Program-made: the position numbers and the translations under genes
The notes under the pieces: model-generated
Seen by the model: only the letters and a program-made list of their open reading frames with translations
The model's database searches: none
What the model was told of the DNA's origin: nothing
Shown here: positions 35,621-45,035 of the stretch, one piece after another
Numbering within the stretch: the stretch's first letter is position 1
How the letters are laid out: the number at the start of each line of letters is the position of its first letter
NCBI RefSeq assembly: GCF_021729155.1
Contig: NZ_JAJQYA010000010.1
Coordinates: forward strand, 94,761-158,760
Reading direction: 5' to 3'
Source of the DNA: Membranihabitans marinus
GTDB lineage: Bacteria; Bacteroidota; Bacteroidia; Chitinophagales; Saprospiraceae
DNA length: 64,000 nucleotides

Positions 35621-38221
35621 ATGATATTCCTTCCCCGTCTAGCCATCCTATATTTTGTTGTTCTCTGTATTCTATTATCGTCTTATGGTTGTAGTGATAA
35701 TAAAACGACGAAGGAGAATGGTTTTTCAATCCCTGAATACATGGTTGAGGCTGATTCTCTCCTCAACGCTTTTGAGATGGAATCTGCGGTTAGGGCCTAT
35801 CTCAAATTGTTGGATGATGAAAAAGCAGCAGACAACCAGGATTTTATCCGCTTTAGGATCCGCAATATTTTGCGTTATTTCCCCGAGTTAGACAGTGTGA
35901 TTAGCCAACCACATCTCCATCAATTGAAGGATGATGAGTTTTTTAAGATTAGTGGATTTTCTAGTGAAGTAGATTCATTTTATCATTGGATGTATCTGTC
36001 TTACCGGAGTTTTGAAGTGGATGAAGATTTTAGACAAGCCCTGGCTTATATTTATAAAGCTTATGGGGAACTGCCTTATATTGACTTAGTAAATTACGAT
36101 GATTTTTTGGTCACTATGCAGTTTTCAGCATCGGCGTCGGCGAATAGAGACTATAATTTAACCGCGGCATTGTTGGAGATTAAATTTGAAAATTATTCAG
36201 CGATTTCCGCTCCGCTTCCTATCCTCAATCACCTGCGATGGAAACGAGGCATAAATTTTTTAAGTCAACAGAAATGGGGAGAATTGGACGGTGAAATGGA
36301 AGTGTGGGAAAATATGGCTGCTCAAGATCATCGTCATTGCTTTGCGGCCATTATGGGATTTTATCAGACGATGTACCGTCCTAATTATAGGACAGAAGAT
36401 TTGGAGTCTAAATTGTTGAATTGCTATGGTGGGGGGCATTCTTTTTTTAATATACCTCGGTTGTTGGGTGAGTATTATATGGAAATTCAAAACGATCTTG
36501 ATAGGAGTGAGGCATATTTTCAGCAGGCAAAAGTGTTTGAGCAAAATGCCATTGTCCAAGATCGCAAGTCATTGAACATTTTGCAATACCTCTGGTCCAA
36601 GAATTTGGAACAAAGTAATCGGTATAGTGAAGCGGTGGAAGTGTATAAAGAGATATTGCCGACCTCCATATACGACGGCTCACGGGATAAATTTAAAATG
36701 GGGGAGGAGGGAATAGCCATGGTACATTTTTATAGGTTGGCTGAGATTTACAAACATCAAGGACAGGTAGAAAAGGATAGCAATAGCCTAGTTCAGGCAT
36801 TAGAATTTTATAAACGAGGTGAGGAGGTAGAGGATAAAAATTTTAATGTTTATGATGAGTCTACCTTGCTTCAATTGTTATATTATCAAAATCAGCGCAT
36901 AGAGGGCTTGTTGGATATTTATGATTATTTATACGAAATCAGTGGTAGGGAAAAATATAGACTGCTCAGGGCAGAAACCATGATCAATGAAAAGCGGGTA
37001 TTGCATCAGTTTAATGTCCAAATGAATAATCAGCGTTTGGGTGATTATAAAAAAATATGGCAAGCAAAACAGGGAATTAATCGATCGAGAAAGTATGAAA
37101 ATTTCAGTGAATCCATCGATTATTATCGGCAGCTATCTTTGAGTATTGCCGAATTGAAATTGAAGTTGGAAGAGGATGAAAGACTGAAACCGCTTTTTGA
37201 ACGCACTAGTTTTTATATTCGGATGGAGGATCTTCAATCCAAGCTCGATGTCAATGAAGTCTGTCTGGTGTATACTGCCCATCAATCCAATCTGTTAATC
37301 TTAACTATTTCCAAAGATAATTACCATTACACAAGTATATCCTATGGTTCGGCCACTCGGTCAAAGTTAAAAAAACTTCAGGCTATGCAACAAGACCCCG
37401 ATGTGGTCATGGAGGACTATGCCGCTCTGGCCAAGGAAATGACAAAGCTATTGTTGCCTGAGGAATATCAAGAGAAGAAAATATTTATTTTGGCTGATCA
37501 GAGTTTGGAACAATTGAGTTTTGAGGCTTTGATTTCGCCGATTACCGGAAAATATTTGGTGGAGGAAAACGATGTTTATTTTCGCTATGATCCACAATAC
37601 ATAAATCCAGATAAGTTGTTGAAATCCGATAAAGAAACAGTCCAGGGTTTTAGTTTTACCGATGAGGATCCTCAGCAATTGAAGCAATTAACGAGGTTTT
37701 CTGAATTGCCAGGAGCCCTGAGGGAAATGGAAATGTTAAAGCAACAATTTCCCAAATCCAAGATTTATGCTGGACAGAAGTGCAATCGGCTGAGATTTTT
37801 GAAAGCTTTAGGTCAAGACAATAAGTTGGTTCATTTAGCGACTCACGCTATATCTAATGTCGATCATAGGGATGATATCCGACTCTATCTCAAGACCTCC
37901 GATGGAACACTGGATAGCTTGTTTGCCTTTGAGTTGCTCAATTTGGATATAGATACGGAAATAGTCGTACTATCGGCTTGTCAAACAGGGACGGGCAGAA
38001 GTGTGAGTTATGAAGGACAATATCACTGGCCACGGTATTTGTTACAGCAAGGAGCTCGACGTGTGGTCTCTACTTTGTGGAATCAACACGATTTTGCCAG
38101 TACTGCTCTGTTTTATTCCTATTATCAAGATTGGAATATGAATCGCGCTAAGCGGCAATTTCTTTACAATCACCCTCGATTGAGCCGACCCTTCTATTGG
38201 GCCGGCATTCGAGAGTATTAG
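35621..38221 (+). CDS. CHAT-domain caspase-like protease, lipoprotein with TPR-like region
   Basis: This 866-residue protein has an N-terminal signal peptide and a lipobox (SSYGCSDN, Cys24). A long helical repeat region (about 60-480) resembles TPRs. A C-terminal CHAT domain (about 540-860) carries the catalytic dyad, His742 in HLATHA and Cys787 in VLSACQTGTGRS, followed by LLQQGARRVVSTLW. CHAT proteases are caspase-like cysteine peptidases. Most known bacterial examples act in the cytoplasm, whereas this one appears to be exported and lipid-anchored. An unknown gene ends one base from its stop in convergent orientation, and a sigma/TPR pair lies just beyond. The target protein is unknown. 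Confidence 0.88.
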   Translation: MIFLPRLAILYFVVLCILLSSYGCSDNKTTKENGFSIPEYMVEADSLLNAFEMESAVRAYLKLLDDEKAADNQDFIRFRIRNILRYFPELDSVISQPHLHQLKDDEFFKISGFSSEVDSFYHWMYLSYRSFEVDEDFRQALAYIYKAYGELPYIDLVNYDDFLVTMQFSASASANRDYNLTAALLEIKFENYSAISAPLPILNHLRWKRGINFLSQQKWGELDGEMEVWENMAAQDHRHCFAAIMGFYQTMYRPNYRTEDLESKLLNCYGGGHSFFNIPRLLGEYYMEIQNDLDRSEAYFQQAKVFEQNAIVQDRKSLNILQYLWSKNLEQSNRYSEAVEVYKEILPTSIYDGSRDKFKMGEEGIAMVHFYRLAEIYKHQGQVEKDSNSLVQALEFYKRGEEVEDKNFNVYDESTLLQLLYYQNQRIEGLLDIYDYLYEISGREKYRLLRAETMINEKRVLHQFNVQMNNQRLGDYKKIWQAKQGINRSRKYENFSESIDYYRQLSLSIAELKLKLEEDERLKPLFERTSFYIRMEDLQSKLDVNEVCLVYTAHQSNLLILTISKDNYHYTSISYGSATRSKLKKLQAMQQDPDVVMEDYAALAKEMTKLLLPEEYQEKKIFILADQSLEQLSFEALISPITGKYLVEENDVYFRYDPQYINPDKLLKSDKETVQGFSFTDEDPQQLKQLTRFSELPGALREMEMLKQQFPKSKIYAGQKCNRLRFLKALGQDNKLVHLATHAISNVDHRDDIRLYLKTSDGTLDSLFAFELLNLDIDTEIVVLSACQTGTGRSVSYEGQYHWPRYLLQQGARRVVSTLWNQHDFASTALFYSYYQDWNMNRAKRQFLYNHPRLSRPFYWAGIREY

Positions 38222-38222
38222 A

Positions 38223-38912
38223 TCAATGACTGTGGTTCCATTCAATATCTTTAACAATGACGTGGAATTGATCGATTATATATTGGTCTCTGGCTACGCC
38301 GAGATTGAGTTTTCCCAACAACATATCTACCAATCGACTTTCGATTTTTTCTTTGTCTCCTGGCTTAAGATAATATTTGCCCATGGTATGGATGGTTTCA
38401 GAATTTTCAGGGTGAAACATCAGGGGAAAAACAATGTATTCGGAATGCGTATTTTCGGTATGGTCTAGCTGTGTGATCAATTTTAATTGATTATTGACTA
38501 TTTTGTAACTGACATAATTGTAACAGCCGGCACCACCACTACATACTTTCGACAAGTTGTAGGCCATACAGTTTGGTCTGCGATGTGGGGGTATGATATT
38601 CGGGCTGATAATATTGATCCATTGATTGGTATTGGATTCATAGGCATAATGGGCGAGGTTATTCCCTAAGATAGATCTTTCCATGTCGTTGTTACTGAGG
38701 ATTAATTCATAGTTTTTCGATAAATCATCCTTTAAGTGGGGCATGTGTGAATCGAGAAAAATGTAGGCATTGGGAGGCATGACGGAAGGGTCAATTTCTT
38801 GATTAAATAATTTTTGGGCCTTTACCAATTCAGCTCCTAAATAAACAAGGTCACATTGTAAATCGGAAATTTGCGAAGGTTGTGAGGATTGGGGGGATGT
38901 GTTGTTTGACAT
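38223..38912 (-). CDS. Unknown cytoplasmic protein convergent with the CHAT gene
   Basis: I chose the ATG at 38912 (229 residues). The longer frame begins with a TTG and adds a sequence that looks untranslated. No family was recognised. The protein starts with a Ser/Gln-rich stretch (MSNNTSPQSSQPSQ) and has a middle segment with several Cys (NCMAYNLSKVCSGGAGCYNY). It ends in DQFHVIVKDIEWNHSH. It has no signal peptide or membrane helix. It lies tail to tail with the CHAT gene and head to head with the sigma factor gene, so it may share regulatory DNA with the latter. Confidence 0.6.
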   Translation of the reverse strand: MSNNTSPQSSQPSQISDLQCDLVYLGAELVKAQKLFNQEIDPSVMPPNAYIFLDSHMPHLKDDLSKNYELILSNNDMERSILGNNLAHYAYESNTNQWINIISPNIIPPHRRPNCMAYNLSKVCSGGAGCYNYVSYKIVNNQLKLITQLDHTENTHSEYIVFPLMFHPENSETIHTMGKYYLKPGDKEKIESRLVDMLLGKLNLGVARDQYIIDQFHVIVKDIEWNHSH

Positions 38913-39006
38913 AATACGATATTTAAAGATTAAAAAAATACTTGTCAAAATCGATTTTGGATATTTAAATATAAATATTTTATATTGTTTGTTAAAATAT
39001 AATTGA

Positions 39007-39543
39007 ATGACGCAGTGGATCTCTTATATAAAAGAAAATGAAGACGAAGCCCTCGGTGTAATATATAAAAAATACAGACCGACGTTAATACCTTATTTTT
39101 CTAGACAATTTAATGTGTCTCAGGAGGATGCAATTGAACTTTTTCAGGTCTCTGTTGTGTTATTATATGATCAGGTCATCAGTGGAAAGACAAAAGAGAT
39201 AAGGAATATTAAAAATTATTTAATATCTATTGCCAAATATAATTTAATTAAGAATAGAAAATACGATGAAAGAATCGGTGGATTAGACTGGTCTTTAATG
39301 GCTTCTGAAGATCTTGAGGAAAATGACGAAAGAAATTTGGATATTGTGAAGCTGGAAAGATTATTAAATGAATTAGGTAATCCGTGTAGTACTTTGTTGG
39401 AATTGTTTTATTATAGAAAGCTAAGTTATTCAGAGATTGTAGATAAGATGGGATATCATACAGTGGATGCCGCCAAAACGGCCAAGTATAAATGCCTGAG
39501 ACGATTAAAGAAAATGTTTTTAATAGACACAACTTTGAGTTGA
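39007..39543 (+). CDS. ECF-type sigma-70 family RNA polymerase sigma factor
   Basis: This 178-residue protein has region 2 (ALGVIYKKYRPTLIPYFSRQF to IKNYLISIAKYNLIKNRKY) and region 4 (LSYSEIVDKMGYHTVDAAKTAKYKCLRRLKK). It is a paralogue of the factor at 13849-14409: both have LGNPC before the helix-turn-helix and the same KYKCLxRLKK end. The TPR membrane protein starts 15 bases later. The subgroup appears near CHAT proteases here, which may be a functional link (inference). Confidence 0.87.
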   Translation: MTQWISYIKENEDEALGVIYKKYRPTLIPYFSRQFNVSQEDAIELFQVSVVLLYDQVISGKTKEIRNIKNYLISIAKYNLIKNRKYDERIGGLDWSLMASEDLEENDERNLDIVKLERLLNELGNPCSTLLELFYYRKLSYSEIVDKMGYHTVDAAKTAKYKCLRRLKKMFLIDTTLS

Positions 39544-39558
39544 TAAATATTATAGAAG

Positions 39559-40236
39559 ATGGATCATATCGATGAAAAAGTTAGGAATCAGTTGGCTGCC
39601 GATCCCAATTGGTCAAAGGAGGAATTGGATGAATATCAATTCTTAAAGAAGGTGTCGGAAGGTCAGAGATCTAAGGTATTGAACGCCAAATTGAATTTGG
39701 TGCGCCAGATAGAAGATTCATCGGATTTAGATTCGCGAAAAAGATCTACATCCATTTACTGGATTATCGGTGTAGCTGCCGCATTGATTTTGCTTTTAGT
39801 GATATTTATTCCCGGTAGTCGTTCCGACAATGTATTTGCCAATGAATTTCAACCCTATCCCGATATGGATTTGGTCAGAGGAGAAGTAAATGTATCCCAA
39901 CGTGAAGCGTTTACATTTTACAATGCAGGAGACTATCAGTCTTCCATGGTCTTATTTGAACAGGTGCATAAGGAGACTAATGACGACAAATATCTTTTTT
40001 ATGCCGGCAATGCCGCATTGGCCAATGAAGAGTTTGATATAGCACTTACTTACTTTCAGCAAATAAATATCGATATCAATTTTTTAAGTCAATATCCATA
40101 TTATTATTATCTAGGTCTGACCTATCTCGCTTTAGACCGCCATTCTGAGGCTGTAGAGTCTTTGGAGAAACAAGGAGAAGTGCTGCCATATTATTTCGAT
40201 AAGGCAAAAAAGATTTTATCTGAACTTTCTTTGTAA
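39559..40236 (+). CDS. Single-pass membrane protein with TPR-like domain, putative partner of the sigma factor
   Basis: This 225-residue protein has a short cytoplasmic N-terminal part (about 1-66, KVRNQLAADPNWSKEELDEYQFLKKVSEGQR). One membrane helix follows (about 68-88, IYWIIGVAAALILLLVIFIPG), and then a periplasmic region with about three TPR-like repeats (EAFTFYNAGDYQSSMVLFEQVHKE, YYYLGLTYLALDRHSEAVESLEKQ). This topology is that of a membrane anti-sigma factor with a TPR sensor, but no known anti-sigma domain was recognised. It is co-transcribed with the sigma gene. Confidence 0.75.
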   Translation: MDHIDEKVRNQLAADPNWSKEELDEYQFLKKVSEGQRSKVLNAKLNLVRQIEDSSDLDSRKRSTSIYWIIGVAAALILLLVIFIPGSRSDNVFANEFQPYPDMDLVRGEVNVSQREAFTFYNAGDYQSSMVLFEQVHKETNDDKYLFYAGNAALANEEFDIALTYFQQINIDINFLSQYPYYYYLGLTYLALDRHSEAVESLEKQGEVLPYYFDKAKKILSELSL

Positions 40237-40421
40237 TGCAATAAGGGTTTTCACCTTTGTTTTATTGAACTTTTATGTTAATTTATAGGGTTTTACAGGG
40301 GATGATCTTTCGGGGAATATCCTTATAAATATCATTATTTTTTGGATATCGGAGATTATTTTCTATCTTTCGGTAACGTACACGGTGGAATAAAATAGGA
40401 AAGTGTCATCTAAGTCATTAG

Positions 40422-41726
40422 ATGGCCTTATTATTGTATAGTGCTGGGTCTGCGCATAAGAGACCAGCCGTTGAATTATTTAATGACAAAAAACCCAACT
40501 ATTTGAAAAAGGAAAACAATTCTAAGCCCGTAGGAATATTAAAATGGTTGGCCTATTTAGGACCAGGTATTATTACAGCAGCCTTGGTATTTGGGCCAGG
40601 TAGTTTGACCATAACCTCTAAATTGGGTGCTCAATATCAGTACCAATTGTTGTGGGTTATCGTGGTTGCGGTAATATTGATGATGTCCTATACCACCATG
40701 GGGGCCCGCATTGGGATAGCTACAGAAAAATCTTTGCTCGCTACATTTAAAGAAAAATGGGGCTCATGGGCTTCAATCTTTACAGGGATAGGAATATTTT
40801 TGGTAGCGGCCTCATTTCAAGCTGGTAATTCGGCAGGTGCGGGATTGGCTTTTTCGGAGTCTTTTGGTACGGGGGCGGCACCATGGATCATATTAATTAC
40901 CGCTATGGGGATTTCCCTTTTATTTTTTAAGTCATTTTATAAGATATTAGAAAAAGTCATGTTGATAATGGTAGGGGTAATGTTGTTATCCTTTCTATTT
41001 ACCTTAATTATAGCTCGACCGCAAATAGGATCTGTCTTAGCTGGAGTAGTGCCTCAGATGCCATCGGGTTCATTGCTGTTGGTAGTGGCACTGACGGCTT
41101 CTAGTTTTTCCATAGCCGGTGCTTTTTATCAATCTTATTTGGTACAGGAGAAGGGTTGGACGGCTGGTTCTGTCAAACAAGTGGTCAAGGAAAGTGTGAT
41201 AGGGATATTGGTATTGGGAGGTATTTCGGCCATGATCATGATAAGTTCAGGTGCCATACTATTTCCACAGGGGATTACGGTAAAATCGGCTACTGATATG
41301 GGATTGGCTCTGGAGCCATTGTACGGTAAATGGGCAACCAGTCTATTTATGCTCGGTCTTTTTGGAGCTTCATTTTCATCTATTATTGGAAATGCCACCA
41401 TTGGAGGAACCTTATTTGCCGATGCTCTGAATTTGGGACGGGATCTCAACAGCAAACCAGTGAGAATATTGATTTCATTAATTATGGTAATAGGTGCGAC
41501 CATAGCCATTGTATTTGGACGACTGCCGTTGGAGCTTATTGTATTTGCTCAAGGGGTGACAATCTTTGTTGTACCCTTAATTGCCTTGGGAATATTGTTG
41601 GTGGCAAATGACAAGAAATATATGGGGTCTTTGGTCAATAAGGTTAGGGACAATGTATTTGGCATTATAGGATTAGTGGTGTTATTTGGTTTGGCGATAT
41701 TAAATTTTAAAAATATATTTTTATGA
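40422..41726 (+). CDS. Nramp-related membrane transporter lacking the metal-binding motifs
   Basis: This 434-residue protein has the Nramp fold pattern. LGPGIITAALVFGPGSLTITSKLGAQYQYQLLW in TM1 aligns with the Nramp start, and the rest gives about eleven helices. The metal-coordinating DPGN of TM1 reads GPGS (residues 58-61), and the TM6 MPH motif is replaced in SSFSIAGAFYQSYLV. It therefore probably does not carry a divalent transition metal. The epimerase gene overlaps its stop by four bases (ATGA) and a DapA-like gene follows, so the substrate may be an organic acid or sugar derivative (inference). The N-terminal 35 residues are not typical, and a later start is possible. Confidence 0.8.
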   Translation: MALLLYSAGSAHKRPAVELFNDKKPNYLKKENNSKPVGILKWLAYLGPGIITAALVFGPGSLTITSKLGAQYQYQLLWVIVVAVILMMSYTTMGARIGIATEKSLLATFKEKWGSWASIFTGIGIFLVAASFQAGNSAGAGLAFSESFGTGAAPWIILITAMGISLLFFKSFYKILEKVMLIMVGVMLLSFLFTLIIARPQIGSVLAGVVPQMPSGSLLLVVALTASSFSIAGAFYQSYLVQEKGWTAGSVKQVVKESVIGILVLGGISAMIMISSGAILFPQGITVKSATDMGLALEPLYGKWATSLFMLGLFGASFSSIIGNATIGGTLFADALNLGRDLNSKPVRILISLIMVIGATIAIVFGRLPLELIVFAQGVTIFVVPLIALGILLVANDKKYMGSLVNKVRDNVFGIIGLVVLFGLAILNFKNIFL

Positions 41727-42739
41727 AAACATTAGAGGAGTTAGAAGATCAGCTCTCTTTACCATCGGCTTCTTTGATAGAGGATATCAAAACCATTGAG
41801 GGAGATATTCTTATCTTAGGAGTAGGCGGTAAAATGGGGCCTAGTTTAGCAAAATTGGCAGTGAGAGCAATTGAAGCTGCTGGAGTCTCCAAAAGAGTGA
41901 TTGGTGTTTCCAGATTTTCCGATGCAAGTATGCGAGAGGATTTGGAAAAAAGTGGGGTAGAAACCATTACAGCCGACTTGTTGGTGGAGGAAGATTTACA
42001 GTCTTTGCCCGAGGTAAAAAATATTATCTATATGGTGGGTAAGAAATTTGGTACTGCAGGTAACGAACATCTTACTTGGGCTATGAATGCCTATTTGCCG
42101 GGTAGAGTGGCCGATAAGTTTAAGAAATCAAATATCATTGTATTTTCTTCTGGTAATATATATCCATTTATGCCAATTGGATCTGGCGGTGCAACGGAGC
42201 GAATTGCTCCCTCTCCGTTGGGTGAGTACGCCCAATCTTGTTTGGGTAGAGAGCGTATGTTTGAGCATATGTCACACCGACACAAGATTCCGATGTTGAT
42301 CTATAGATTGAATTATGCAGTGGAAATGCGCTATGGCAATGTATTGGAGATTGCTAAATCCGTTAAAGAGGGCAAGGCCATAGATCTACGAAGTGGACAT
42401 ATGAATGTTATCTGGCAAGGTGATGCCAATGAAATAGCGCTGCGATCATTACTTCATTGTGATAATCCCCCTAAATTGTTGAATGTAACTGGGCCGGAAA
42501 CGATTTCGATTCGTGCTTTGGCGGAGGAGTTTGGCAGAAGATTTGGGGTAGAACCTGTCTTTGAAAATGCCGAGGAAGATACCGTTTTGTTAAATAATGC
42601 ATCTCATTCACATCAATTGTTTGGGTATCCATCAATATCCTTGAATCAAATTATTGATTGGACAGAGGAATGGGTCAATGAAGGTGGATTGACATTGAAT
42701 AAACCGACACATTTTCAGGTGAGATCGGGTAAATTTTAA
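41723..42739 (+). CDS. NAD-dependent epimerase/dehydratase-like (extended SDR) protein
   Basis: This 338-residue protein has a Rossmann nucleotide-binding motif (ILGVGGKMGPSLAKL, about 31-46) and an extended-SDR layout. It includes the VFSSGNIYPF segment and GEYAQSCLGRERMFE. The Tyr of the usual YxxxK pair is present, but the Lys position is Cys, so the classical catalytic dyad is incomplete. C-terminal NVTGPETISIRALAEEFGRRFG is typical of sugar epimerase relatives. It overlaps the transporter gene by four bases and precedes the DapA-like gene by 20. The reaction is unknown. Confidence 0.8.
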   Translation: MKTLEELEDQLSLPSASLIEDIKTIEGDILILGVGGKMGPSLAKLAVRAIEAAGVSKRVIGVSRFSDASMREDLEKSGVETITADLLVEEDLQSLPEVKNIIYMVGKKFGTAGNEHLTWAMNAYLPGRVADKFKKSNIIVFSSGNIYPFMPIGSGGATERIAPSPLGEYAQSCLGRERMFEHMSHRHKIPMLIYRLNYAVEMRYGNVLEIAKSVKEGKAIDLRSGHMNVIWQGDANEIALRSLLHCDNPPKLLNVTGPETISIRALAEEFGRRFGVEPVFENAEEDTVLLNNASHSHQLFGYPSISLNQIIDWTEEWVNEGGLTLNKPTHFQVRSGKF

Positions 42740-42759
42740 ATTATAAATTAGTTGAATAA

Positions 42760-43815
42760 ATGTTGAAACCAGGTTTAAAAGAATTTATACATGCAGGGAC
42801 AGTTATCCCCGCACATCCATTGGCATTGGATGCAGATCGAAAGTTGGACGAGGATAGACAGCGATTGTTGTCTCGATATTACATGGCCAGTGGTGCAGGT
42901 GGTATAGCCGTAGGTGTTCATTCAACGCAATTCGAGATTAGAGATAAGGAAGTCGGATTATTTGAGCCCGTACTTAGATTGGCTGCTGAGGAGGTTGAAA
43001 AAGCCAAATTGGATCGACCTTTTGTAAAAATTGCCGGAATTGTGGGACCTACAGATCAGGCTGTTGCAGAAGCTGAATTGGCTGCCGAATTGGGATATGA
43101 TCTCGGTTTGTTGAGCATGGGTGGTTTACAGGATTATTCAGAGTTGGAATTGGTAAAAAGGGCTGAAAAGGTAGGAGAGGTTTTGCCAATTTTTGGTTTT
43201 TATTTACAGCCAGCTGTGGGTGGACAATTGTTGAGTTTTGATTTCTGGAAGGATTTTGCAGAGATTCCAAGTGTTCAGGCGATTAAAATGGCTCCTTTTA
43301 ATCGATATCAAACCCTAGATGTAGTTCGGGCAGTTTGTCATTCATCGCGAAGAGAGGAGATTGCATTGTACACGGGAAATGATGACAACATTATTGCCGA
43401 TTTATTGACGACTTACCAGATCAAAGTAGATGGAGAGATTGTCCGCAAGTCAATTGTCGGAGGATTGTTGGGACATTGGGCGGTATGGACGAATAAGGCA
43501 GTGGATTTGTTAAACGAGATCAAGGAGATTAGAAATAGCGGTGATTCCATGCCCAAAGAGATGTTGACTCGAAATATTGAGGTCACCGATTCCAATGCGG
43601 TATTGTTTGATGCGGCCAATGATTTTCACGGATGTATTCCTGGGATTCACGAGGTTTTAAGACGACAGGGTTTGTTGAAAGGCACCTGGTGTCTCAATCC
43701 CAATGAGCAGTTGTCCAAAGGACAATCTGAGGAATTGGATCGAATATATGCCAGTTATCCGAGTTTAAATGACGATGCATTTGTAGCGGAATTTTTACGA
43801 GGAGAGGGCTTGTAG
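42760..43815 (+). CDS. Dihydrodipicolinate synthase-family (DapA-like) aldolase
   Basis: This 351-residue member of the DHDPS/N-acetylneuraminate lyase family has a TIM-barrel pattern. The Schiff-base Lys lies in QAIKMAPF (about residue 182), and a Tyr lies in PIFGFYLQPA. It is longer than DapA (about 290) and has an unusual C-terminal extension (DSNAVLFDAANDFHGCIPGIHEVLRRQGLLKGTW). It is the third gene of the operon with the Nramp-like transporter and epimerase-like protein. It may cleave or form a keto acid from the imported compound (inference). It is not expected to serve lysine synthesis. Confidence 0.83.
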   Translation: MLKPGLKEFIHAGTVIPAHPLALDADRKLDEDRQRLLSRYYMASGAGGIAVGVHSTQFEIRDKEVGLFEPVLRLAAEEVEKAKLDRPFVKIAGIVGPTDQAVAEAELAAELGYDLGLLSMGGLQDYSELELVKRAEKVGEVLPIFGFYLQPAVGGQLLSFDFWKDFAEIPSVQAIKMAPFNRYQTLDVVRAVCHSSRREEIALYTGNDDNIIADLLTTYQIKVDGEIVRKSIVGGLLGHWAVWTNKAVDLLNEIKEIRNSGDSMPKEMLTRNIEVTDSNAVLFDAANDFHGCIPGIHEVLRRQGLLKGTWCLNPNEQLSKGQSEELDRIYASYPSLNDDAFVAEFLRGEGL

Positions 43816-43853
43816 TATTAGAGTAGGCGATAAGGTTTTTGATAAATAATGTT

Positions 43854-43879
43854 GGGACTACCATGAATTTGGTAGTCCC
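43854..43879 (+). terminator. Intrinsic terminator after the DapA-like gene
   Basis: The arms GGGACTACCA and TGGTAGTCCC (10 base pairs) enclose a six-base loop (TGAATT) and are followed by GATTTTTAT. The hairpin lies 38 bases after the stop of the operon's last gene. Confidence 0.8.
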
Positions 43880-43880
43880 G

Positions 43881-44610
43881 ATTTTTATATGATGACTGAA
43901 TGCAGTTGCACGAAGTGCAACCCAATTGATTAAATATCAATTGGATGAAGGAACCGAGGACACTGTTCCGAGGCGTGACTACAACGTAATTCGCAAGGTT
44001 TTTTACCACTGGCTCCGGCGTGATTGCCCTCTAATTCGATAGGTATTTAGGCCACTGTGCCGAGGTGAACGAATGAAGTTGCACGAAGTGCAACCCGATG
44101 GATTAAATATCCATCGGATGAGAGAAGTCATGCCCACTGCGGCATGACTAGTATTTATGAAAACTGACGGTATGGTTTAGATATTAAAAGATAATAATAT
44201 GTGTCAGAAATTCTCCCGATGCTATTATGTCGTCCTTTCAGGACTTAATTTCAATGCTTTAATCAATTCATAGGGTTAACACCCTATGCTGATACATGTC
44301 GTCCCTTCAGGACTTTTCATTGAACATAAACATATATGCAACAAACATTTACTTCGTTTAAATGATTAAATAGATCAGCATTTCGATACTTATGGATTTG
44401 TCACACTTTTTGCCCAGATTTTCCAAATATATAATTGTAAAAACTGAAAAAATTTGATCTTTTCGTTTCGCGCGAAAGTTGATGCAAAAAGTCCGCCAAA
44501 TCAACGTTAATTTCACTTTATGGAATCTCGTCGCAGCACAGTGATTGCCCTGTATATCGCAAGTTTATTTTACCACTGGCTCCGAGGTCATCTTCTATTT
44601 AATATATAAG
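43881..44610. repeat. Intergenic mosaic repeat cluster 2 with stem-loop units
   Basis: This cluster takes up much of the gene-free stretch 43816-45035. Two copies of an adjacent stem-loop pair are present. GTTGCAC/GTGCAAC (43905-43921) is followed directly by CCAATTGAT/ATCAATTGG (43922-43944), and GTTGCAC/GTGCAAC (44078-44094) is followed by CCGATGGAT/ATCCATCGG (44095-44117). Both second hairpins have the loop TAAAT. After these come GTCATGCC...GGCATGAC (about 44131), a GTCGTCC/GGAC unit (about 44228), a second such unit (about 44296), the TTGTCACACTTTTTGCCCAG block (about 44398) and AAAAAGTCCGCCAAATC (about 44483). The stretch 44610-45035 holds nothing recognised. Confidence 0.8.
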
Positions 44611-45035
44611 AAAATTATAAGCGCGGCTGGTATTCAAACTATTCCATGACTTAGCGGCATACCCATCCTCTACTGCTAGATTAACAACTTTGTTTCAACC
44701 ATTCCTGGTTAATGATTTATTTCTCTTTACCTTTGACTCGCATATAAATTAAAGCATAATTGGACTACTGCTAGGGTGCCTTTCCACATGAAGGATTGAC
44801 CTTATTCATAGAGCCAGATTACTATATCGAAAGAACTGATGACTAGAACTACCACGGTAATTTCAATCATCGAAATTATAGATTTGATTATAATGCCAAA
44901 TGTATGAACATGGTCAACTTAGCGTCTCTTTTTGCATTCCATCGATTAATGTTTTAATTTGTCTGGAGTATTATAATATATTGGGCATTCAAGCACTGAC
45001 TTTAAAACATTGTCTATTCTAAAAACTACACTATT

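Noticed and set aside
38223..38669. Short plus-strand frames opposite the unknown gene at 38223-38912
   Set aside because: The minus-strand frame is longer, starts at a good ATG and has an ordinary amino-acid composition, while the plus-strand frames do not.
41135..41509. 124-codon minus-strand frame inside the Nramp-like gene
   Set aside because: It is the mirror of a membrane-protein gene; the composition explains the open frame.
44220..44320. Repeated GTCC...GGACTT units that look like a short CRISPR array
   Set aside because: Only two copies occur per cluster, they are unequal in length, the stretch between them is itself repeated elsewhere, and there are no cas genes.
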